Shown here piece by piece: positions 58,951 through 64,000 of a DNA stretch of 64,000 nucleotides (positions within the stretch are counted from its first letter, which is position 1; each line of letters opens with the position of its first letter). Source of the DNA: a virus; the IMG/VR virus record IMGVR_UViG_3300025728_000008, positions 95,413-159,412 of that record. One strand, written 5' to 3'. The translations under genes were made by a program, and so were the position numbers. The notes under the pieces were generated by a model. The model had not been told where the DNA came from, searched no databases, and saw only the letters and a program-made list of their open reading frames with translations.

Positions 58951-59208
58951 TCACTCTCCCTTTTTCTTTATAAGACTTCCAAAAACAATTGCCCAACATC
59001 TTGCACCATGTAATACTAGAAAATTAACTTTACCTGCAAAATTTGCATTGTCGTACATTTGAAAAAATACATCTGAATTGTGTCTGTCTTCTTCACTTAG
59101 ATATTCATTATCTCTATCTCTCTCTGTTATTACTACTAGATGAAACCCCGTAAGCATGAGAATCATCAATACCCATGAAATAAAACTCATTATGTATGTT
59201 AGCTCCAT
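58951..59208 (-). CDS. Small membrane protein
   Basis: This 85-residue protein has an N-terminal membrane segment (about 5-27), an acidic middle (ERDRDNEYLSEEDRHN) and a weaker C-terminal hydrophobic stretch (VLHGARCWAIVFGSLI). It is the second gene of the operon beginning at 59471. The function is unknown. Confidence 0.6.
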   Translation of the reverse strand: MELTYIMSFISWVLMILMLTGFHLVVITERDRDNEYLSEEDRHNSDVFFQMYDNANFAGKVNFLVLHGARCWAIVFGSLIKKKGE

Positions 59209-59219
59209 CTAATCACTCC

Positions 59220-59471
59220 TTAATGGTGATGATGCCCTGTACTACCTAGAGCGTATCCAGTTAGGATTGAGAAGATTCCAAATATGAAGTTTTCTACAAC
59301 TGGTGTCCAAGCACGAATATCATATGCTTCAATATCAATTAATCCCCATGCACCAACGAATGCAACTATTAAATGAATGACACCTTCTAATGTGTTTAAT
59401 ACTGCTAAACTCTTCATAATCCATTTACCTGTTTTTGTTTCTAAGAAAAAATGTTTTAATTTCTTTTTCAT
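59220..59471 (-). CDS. Membrane protein with C-terminal His run
   Basis: This 83-residue protein has a basic N-terminus, membrane segments at about 24-45 and 58-77 and a natural GSTGHHHH C-terminus that could bind a metal. It is the first gene of a small membrane-protein operon from the promoter at 59491-59519, with GAGGTGATG as ribosome binding site and a very short leader. Confidence 0.65.
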   Translation of the reverse strand: MKKKLKHFFLETKTGKWIMKSLAVLNTLEGVIHLIVAFVGAWGLIDIEAYDIRAWTPVVENFIFGIFSILTGYALGSTGHHHH

Positions 59472-59490
59472 TTCATCACCTCATGTTATT

Positions 59491-59519
59491 ATTATATCAT
59501 TATCTTTTATGTTTGTCAA
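59491..59519 (-). promoter_or_regulatory. Consensus phage promoter for membrane-protein operon
   Basis: On the minus strand, TTGACA (59519-59514), 17-nt spacer ending TAATGA and TATAAT (59496-59491). The ATG lies 19 nt after the -10 box. Confidence 0.92.
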
Positions 59520-59818
59520 CGATTTTTCTTTTTAGATTTTTTTGCTTCTTTCTTTTTAGCTCTAGCCTTTGTTTTATTTACTTTCTTCTTTGTATACTGT
59601 TTATAAAGGTCACGCTGAAACTTATGTAAATGCTTCTTTACTTCTTCTACTGTTAATCCTTCTTCTTTTGCAACAGCTTCAATTGCTTCTTCTAAAGTTA
59701 AAGCATCATCAGACAACCCTTCTTCTAATGGCATATTTTTTGTTCCTTGAATTGTAAAGAATTTTTCTGCATCCACACCACTAGGCATTCCATCTACTAA
59801 AAATTTACTCTGTTCCAT
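59516..59818 (-). CDS. Lys-rich protein, possible nucleic-acid binder
   Basis: This 100-residue protein has an acidic helical domain (residues 35-70, TLEEAIEAVAKEEGLTVEEVKKHL) and a strongly basic C-terminus (KKKVNKTKARAKKKEAKK). Such a tail suggests nucleic-acid binding. It is transcribed from its own family promoter; its end overlaps the -35 box of the next promoter. Confidence 0.6.
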   Translation of the reverse strand: MEQSKFLVDGMPSGVDAEKFFTIQGTKNMPLEEGLSDDALTLEEAIEAVAKEEGLTVEEVKKHLHKFQRDLYKQYTKKKVNKTKARAKKKEAKKSKKKNR

Positions 59819-59846
59819 TCACAACAACTCCTTCGTTTAATGTACT

Positions 59847-59875
59847 CTTATTATATCATTATATTTTACTCTTGT
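59847..59875 (-). promoter_or_regulatory. Consensus phage promoter for Lys-rich protein
   Basis: On the minus strand, TTGACA (59875-59870), 17-nt spacer ending TAATGA and TATAAT (59852-59847). Confidence 0.92.
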
Positions 59876-59891
59876 CAATAGACAAAAAGAA

Positions 59892-59916
59892 AAGAAGAGA
59901 AATAAATTCTCTTCTT
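59892..59916 (-). terminator. Terminator after dUTPase gene
   Basis: AAGAAGAGAA (59892-59901) pairs with TTCTCTTCTT (59907-59916), and the minus strand continues TTCTTTTTG. It ends 16 nt before the -35 box of the next promoter. Confidence 0.82.
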
Positions 59917-59919
59917 AAA

Positions 59920-60861
59920 TTACTTACCGCTTTGACCTAGTTTTGTATCTCCACGCTCTGATTCAATTCTCACTAATTGTTCTAAAGTCAATTCTGTCAA
60001 CTTTGTGTTTGGCACTAAATCAACAGTTGCTTGTGCAATTGCTTTAGAGTAAGGGTAGTAAATTCTATCATGCAAATCTAACGTTTCAGTTACTTGACTT
60101 GTAATAATTACATCCTTATGTAAAGGGGTGATAGCTAAAAATACTTCTCCACGATATCCAGAATCAACAACTCCTGCTAATACAGACATTGAAATCTTGC
60201 CTGTACTTCCACGTTCGTGTTTTGCATTCAAGTAATGTGTCTTAGGTAATGCAAATGCAAGACCTGTTGGGACTAGAGTTGTTTTGTTTGCAGGACAAAC
60301 AATTACATATCCGTCTTTCAGTCCATCGTATGAATCATTTAATGATGCCATTTTTTGCGGTTCTACACATGCATATAAATCATATCCTGCATCCTCATCA
60401 CGTTTTGTTGGTACAACTGCATCTGGATGAATACGTGCAAAGAATACTTCTGGATTCATGATTGAATCTACAGTTTTATACAATTCTTCAAATGCTTTAC
60501 TCAATGAAACATGATTACCAAAATTATGCATTTCTGCTTTTGGGTCAATCACTGGCATCACCAATTGCACTTTAGGATTGGAGTTTAACATTAATTCCCC
60601 TTTTGCAATGACTGCATTGTATTTTTGAGTTTTCTTCTTTTTCTTAATCTTGTCTGGATTCTCTTTGAAGAATTTGTCTTTAGCTTTATATTTCAATTTA
60701 TCAATTTCCCAAAGTTTCAAAGTCTCTTCTTTACCATCTATTTCAACAACTACATTTTGGTTAGGAATATCAAGTGATACAACTTTACCTTCTACTTTTT
60801 TGTCATGTACCCAAATAATTTCTTCTGCTCGATAAAATCTCTTTTTATTTTTCTTTGTCAT
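59920..60861 (-). CDS. dUTPase with N-terminal extension
   Basis: This 313-residue protein has a trimeric dUTPase domain (about residues 145-313): DEDAGYDLYA (motif 1), HERGSTGKISMSVLAGVVDS GYRGE (motifs 2-3) and a final RGDTKLGQSGK (motif 5). It removes dUTP and makes dUMP for thymidylate synthase. The N-terminal 60 residues look SH3-like (EEIIWVHDKKVEGKVVSLDI), followed by a basic linker, making it about twice the usual 140-170 residues. ATG 60861 is chosen as start: GGGG lies 8 nt away, and the upstream open frame runs into the promoter. Confidence 0.85.
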   Translation of the reverse strand: MTKKNKKRFYRAEEIIWVHDKKVEGKVVSLDIPNQNVVVEIDGKEETLKLWEIDKLKYKAKDKFFKENPDKIKKKKKTQKYNAVIAKGELMLNSNPKVQLVMPVIDPKAEMHNFGNHVSLSKAFEELYKTVDSIMNPEVFFARIHPDAVVPTKRDEDAGYDLYACVEPQKMASLNDSYDGLKDGYVIVCPANKTTLVPTGLAFALPKTHYLNAKHERGSTGKISMSVLAGVVDSGYRGEVFLAITPLHKDVIITSQVTETLDLHDRIYYPYSKAIAQATVDLVPNTKLTELTLEQLVRIESERGDTKLGQSGK

Positions 60862-60890
60862 GTTCATTTCCCCTTTTATTATGTATATAT

Positions 60891-60914
60891 TAGTGGAGAA
60901 CTTTATCCCCACTA
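60891..60914 (-). promoter_or_regulatory. 5'-terminal hairpin of dUTPase transcript
   Basis: TAGTGG-A-GA (60891-60899) pairs with TCCCCACTA (60906-60914) with one mismatch. The predicted transcript start (about 60910) is inside it, so the leader begins in a stem-loop. Confidence 0.5.
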
Positions 60915-60916
60915 AT

Positions 60917-60945
60917 ATTATATCATTATTTTTTGTACTTGTCAA
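60917..60945 (-). promoter_or_regulatory. Consensus phage promoter for dUTPase
   Basis: On the minus strand, TTGACA (60945-60940), 17-nt spacer AGTACAAAAAATAATGA and TATAAT (60922-60917). It lies inside the open frame upstream of the dUTPase start and so rules out the long N-terminal extension. Confidence 0.93.
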
Positions 60946-60964
60946 ATTTATATGTTACATAGGC

Positions 60965-61924
60965 TTACATAAAATCATAATCAGAGTCTTTTGTATCTTC
61001 TACAGCAGACATTAAATATCCATTACCCACACTAGAAAAGAAATCGTGATTAGTTGTTCCTGTAGATAAACCATTTAATACGATTGGATTCACATCATCA
61101 GCTTTATCTGCAAATAATGGGTCTAAACCAAGATTCATTAAAGCTTTATTTGCATTGTATCGTAAAAACACTTTTACATCACTAGTCCAACCTACTTCAT
61201 CGTACAAGTATTCTGTATACTTGACTTCATTTTCATATAATTCATACAAGAATGAATAAGCAAAGTTCTTGATTTCTTCTTGTTCTTCTAGAGACAATTC
61301 ATTATATGCTACTTTAAATTTATATCCGATATATGCTCCGTGTGCTGACTCATCACGAATTATCAACTTAATTACTTCTGCTACGTTGATTAGTTTTGCA
61401 CGACCTAAATAATACAATGGTGTATAGAATCCACTATAGAATAAGAATGATTCTAAGAATACAGAAGCAATTTTTCTTTGTAATGAAGTACCATTTACAT
61501 ACATATTATTTACTAATTCAGCTTTCTTTTGAAGAGTAGGATGTACTTCAATCCATTCAAAAATGTCACGGATTTCTTGCACATTATTCAACGTACTAAA
61601 GATTGAAGAATAACTACGTGCATGTTCTGATTCCATGAAAGCAATATTGTTATAGACTGCTATTTCATGTTGTGTTCTAGCATCTTGTTTTAAAGAGTCT
61701 ACTCCAACTTCTGATTGAAGTGTGTCAAGTAGTGTCAGACCACCAAAGACTCTTTCTACCAAACGCTTCTCAACGTCTGGTAGTTTAGTCCAATCATTTT
61801 TATCTTTAGATACTGGCATACGTGTACTCAACCAAAATTGAGCAGTAAGGGTCTCATATGTTAACTTATCCATCATGTCTTCCATTGCGTTCCAGTTAAC
61901 GCCTTTAAATTTCTTCATTTCCAT
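60965..61924 (-). CDS. nrdF: Ribonucleotide reductase beta subunit, NrdF (class Ib)
   Basis: This 319-residue protein provides the tyrosyl radical for deoxynucleotide synthesis. The metal ligands lie in LLDTLQSEVG, FMESEHARSYS (with the radical Tyr in YSSIF), FLESFLFYSGF and IRDESAHGAY. The ATG at 61924 follows GGAGG by 8 nt and overlaps the end of the nrdE gene. Class Ib enzymes usually need the flavodoxin NrdI; it is not seen in this window. The end DYDFM is the tail that docks on NrdE. Confidence 0.9.
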   Translation of the reverse strand: MEMKKFKGVNWNAMEDMMDKLTYETLTAQFWLSTRMPVSKDKNDWTKLPDVEKRLVERVFGGLTLLDTLQSEVGVDSLKQDARTQHEIAVYNNIAFMESEHARSYSSIFSTLNNVQEIRDIFEWIEVHPTLQKKAELVNNMYVNGTSLQRKIASVFLESFLFYSGFYTPLYYLGRAKLINVAEVIKLIIRDESAHGAYIGYKFKVAYNELSLEEQEEIKNFAYSFLYELYENEVKYTEYLYDEVGWTSDVKVFLRYNANKALMNLGLDPLFADKADDVNPIVLNGLSTGTTNHDFFSSVGNGYLMSAVEDTKDSDYDFM

Positions 61925-61938
61925 TCTTCCTACCTCCA

Positions 61939-64000
61939 TTAAATACTGCAAGACTCACATTCATTTGCTCCAATAGTTGTTCCATCATCTGTATGTGTTC
62001 TAACATAGTAAAGTGATTTAATTCCCTTTTTGTGTGCATAGTTTCGTATAATAGACAAATCTCGTGTAGTCTTTTTAGTTGGATATTCACTGCCGACCTT
62101 CCACTCATATAAACCTTCTGGCAATTCATCACGCATAAATAATGTCAGAGACAATCCTTGGTCTACGTGTTTTTGAGCTACTGCATATGTATCAATGATT
62201 TTGCGTTGGTCAATATCATAAGCTGATACATAATATGGTAAAGTCTCATCAGATAAGTATGGTGCAGGATAGTAAACTTTACCACGTTTACCTTCTGTTC
62301 TTTCTTCAATTCTATGTGTAATAGGATGGATTGAAGCTGTTGCTTCATTTACATAACTGATACTTCCTGTAGGAGCTACAGCTAAACGATAAGCATTGTA
62401 AATACCATGTTCCATTACAGATTGTTTTAAAGTCTCCCAATCAGCTTTCAAAGGAATGAAGATATTTTTGAATAGCTTTTTAATCTTCTCAAACTTAAAT
62501 TCAAATTCTGGCTCATCTAAATATTTGTTGAAGTACGTACCATCAGCATATTTAGATTTTTCAAAGTTGTAGAATGTCTCATTTCGCTCAATTGAAATTT
62601 GATTACTTTCATAAAGTGTCCAGTAGTTCAGCAACATAAAGTATACATCAGTAAACTCAAGCGCTTCTGGTGAGCCATAATGAATCTTATTCTTCGCCAA
62701 GAATCCATGTAAATTCATTGCTCCTAATCCTGTTGCATGATAACGGTCATTACCATTCTTAACAGAAGGTACTACATCAACATTAGATGAATCTGAAACG
62801 AATGTTAAACCACGATGCATTGTTCTTACAGACTTACCAAAGTCTGGAGATACCATTAAGTTTGCAACGTTTGTAGAAGCTAAATTACAACTCACATCTG
62901 TTCCTTTGTAAATGTAGGATTGGTCATTTGCAATTTCTGATTCTTCATGCACTTGGAAAATTTCTGTACAAAGATTAGACATAACAATTTGACCAGAAAT
63001 TGGATTTTGTTCATTAGCATGGTCAATATTAATAATATAAGGATATCCACTTTCATTTTGAAGATTACTAATTTCTCGTTCTAAATCACGTGCCTTGATT
63101 TTTGTCTTACGAATGTTTTTGTTATTTACCATGTTGTCATATTCTTCTGTGATGTTCACATATGAGAATGCTTTACCATATTCTTTTTCAACATCATGAG
63201 GTGAGAATAAATACATATGCTCATTGTTTTTGATTAATTCGTAAAACTTGTTTGGTACAGTTAATCCAAGTGAAAGAGTTTTAATACGCACTTTTTCATC
63301 AGCGTTCTCTTTACGTACAGAAAGGAAATCAATTACATCTGGATGGAAAATGTTTAGATAAACAACACCTGCCCCATCACGCTTTCCTCCTTGGTTTGCA
63401 TAAGAGAATGCATCTTCAAACATTTTCATTACAGGAATAACACCATCTGCTAATCCATATACACCTTTGATTGGGTCATTGTTTGCTCGGATGTTAGATA
63501 AGTTTACACCAACACCTCCACCAATTTTAGATAACTGTAATGCAGAGTTGACTGCACGACCAATACCATTCATATCATCAGAAATTGTTAATAGGAAACA
63601 TGAAACCATTTCTCCTGCACGTTCTCTTGCAATATTTAAGAATGTAGGTGTTGCAGGTTGATAACGTTGATTGATTAATTCATCTGCTAAATTTAAAGCA
63701 AGTTCTTCATCACCATTTCCAATTGCTAATGCATTAAAAGCTAAACGGTCTTCGTATCTTTCTAAGAAACGGTCTCCCTTATCATTCTTTAATGCGTATT
63801 GTTGATAGAATTTATAAGCACCCATAAATGAGCGAAAACGAAACTTTTTATCATAAATTCTCTTAAACAATTTTTTAGTAAACTTACGAGAATATAAATT
63901 AAGCACTTGTGCTTTTGTGTAGTTATTATTAATGAGGTAATTAAGCTTCTCATCTAAGGTATGGAAAAATACTGTGTTTGGATTTACATATTCTAAGAAG
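61939..64000 (-). CDS. nrdE: Ribonucleotide reductase alpha subunit, NrdE (class Ib), 5' partial
   Basis: This frame is open to the right edge (reading FLEYVNPNTVFFHTLDEKLNYL at the edge), so the start lies outside. About 686 codons are visible, compared with about 700 in Bacillus NrdE. Catalytic and redox residues are visible: MVSCFLL, SNLCTEIF (active site N, C, E), VSCNLAS, and the C-terminal ECESC pair that accepts electrons. The window shows no intron or intein. The enzyme reduces NDPs to dNDPs for phage replication. Confidence 0.93.
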   Translation of the reverse strand, partial: FLEYVNPNTVFFHTLDEKLNYLINNNYTKAQVLNLYSRKFTKKLFKRIYDKKFRFRSFMGAYKFYQQYALKNDKGDRFLERYEDRLAFNALAIGNGDEELALNLADELINQRYQPATPTFLNIARERAGEMVSCFLLTISDDMNGIGRAVNSALQLSKIGGGVGVNLSNIRANNDPIKGVYGLADGVIPVMKMFEDAFSYANQGGKRDGAGVVYLNIFHPDVIDFLSVRKENADEKVRIKTLSLGLTVPNKFYELIKNNEHMYLFSPHDVEKEYGKAFSYVNITEEYDNMVNNKNIRKTKIKARDLEREISNLQNESGYPYIINIDHANEQNPISGQIVMSNLCTEIFQVHEESEIANDQSYIYKGTDVSCNLASTNVANLMVSPDFGKSVRTMHRGLTFVSDSSNVDVVPSVKNGNDRYHATGLGAMNLHGFLAKNKIHYGSPEALEFTDVYFMLLNYWTLYESNQISIERNETFYNFEKSKYADGTYFNKYLDEPEFEFKFEKIKKLFKNIFIPLKADWETLKQSVMEHGIYNAYRLAVAPTGSISYVNEATASIHPITHRIEERTEGKRGKVYYPAPYLSDETLPYYVSAYDIDQRKIIDTYAVAQKHVDQGLSLTLFMRDELPEGLYEWKVGSEYPTKKTTRDLSIIRNYAHKKGIKSLYYVRTHTDDGTTIGANECESCSI

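Noticed and set aside
60862-60945. N-terminal extension of dUTPase to 60945.
   Set aside because: The consensus promoter (60917-60945) lies there, so those codons cannot be in the main transcript.
1-64000. tRNA genes, CRISPR arrays and insertion sequences.
   Set aside because: No cloverleaf, spaced-repeat pattern or transposase frame was seen on reading; a tRNA scan would be the decisive test.

Overview
The window is one continuous piece of a large, AT-rich, tailed Bacillus phage with siphovirus morphology. It carries a very long tape measure gene, a Dit-type distal tail protein and a Tal-type tail protein, and I see no sheath gene. The host is probably in the Bacillus cereus/anthracis group. 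The endolysin has a PlyG/PlyL-like amidase domain, there is an alpha/beta-type small acid-soluble spore protein (SASP) gene, and the promoters are consensus Gram-positive sigma-A type. I saw no tRNA genes, CRISPR array or insertion sequence. Host and family assignments come from recognising protein families, not from a search.

Positions 1-33544 are read on the + strand and hold the late genes. They run from neck and tail-completion proteins (1-1951) to the tail tube protein (2000-2746, followed by a terminator and a new promoter), a tail assembly chaperone (2919-3437), and a neck/HK97-gp10-like protein (3415-3918). An unexpected tyrosine recombinase follows (3928-4911), with inverted and direct repeats after it. 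Next come a 3114-residue tape measure protein, Dit, a papain-like peptidase, Tal, and three large fibre or baseplate proteins, the last ending in an S74 self-cleaving chaperone. A DUF4376-like fibre accessory protein, the endolysin and two holin candidates follow. A cluster of Ig-like and lectin-like surface proteins and a winged-helix protein complete the block. A bidirectional terminator at 33588-33613 marks the point where transcription converges.

Positions 33621-64000 are read almost entirely on the - strand and hold replication, nucleotide and host-takeover genes. These include a RuvC-like nuclease, a DnaE-type polymerase, thymidine kinase, an HD nucleotidase, DHFR, thymidylate synthase, guanylate kinase, dUTPase and class Ib ribonucleotide reductase (NrdF, and NrdE cut by the window edge). 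Nucleic-acid repair genes lie at 46856-55242: two RNA ligases, an ATP-dependent DNA ligase, a kinase-HD fusion and a polymerase-beta-type nucleotidyltransferase. Accessory genes include two ClpP-like proteases, an intracellular subtilisin, two lipoproteins, a SLOG protein, a YqeY protein, an MBL-fold hydrolase and several small membrane proteins. The SASP gene (45914-46156) is the only + strand gene in this half and has its own promoter and terminator.

Regulation is unusually legible. At least twelve copies of one promoter design (TTGACA, an A-rich 17-nt spacer ending TAATGA, then TATAAT or TATACT) occur on both strands. Several sit directly after a terminator hairpin or place a stem-loop at the predicted 5' end of the transcript. 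These promoters also correct several start codons, because some open frames run back through the promoter. The most unusual elements are the recombinase inside the tail module, the phage SASP, the RNA-repair set with an HD-type phosphoesterase, and the shared promoter family.
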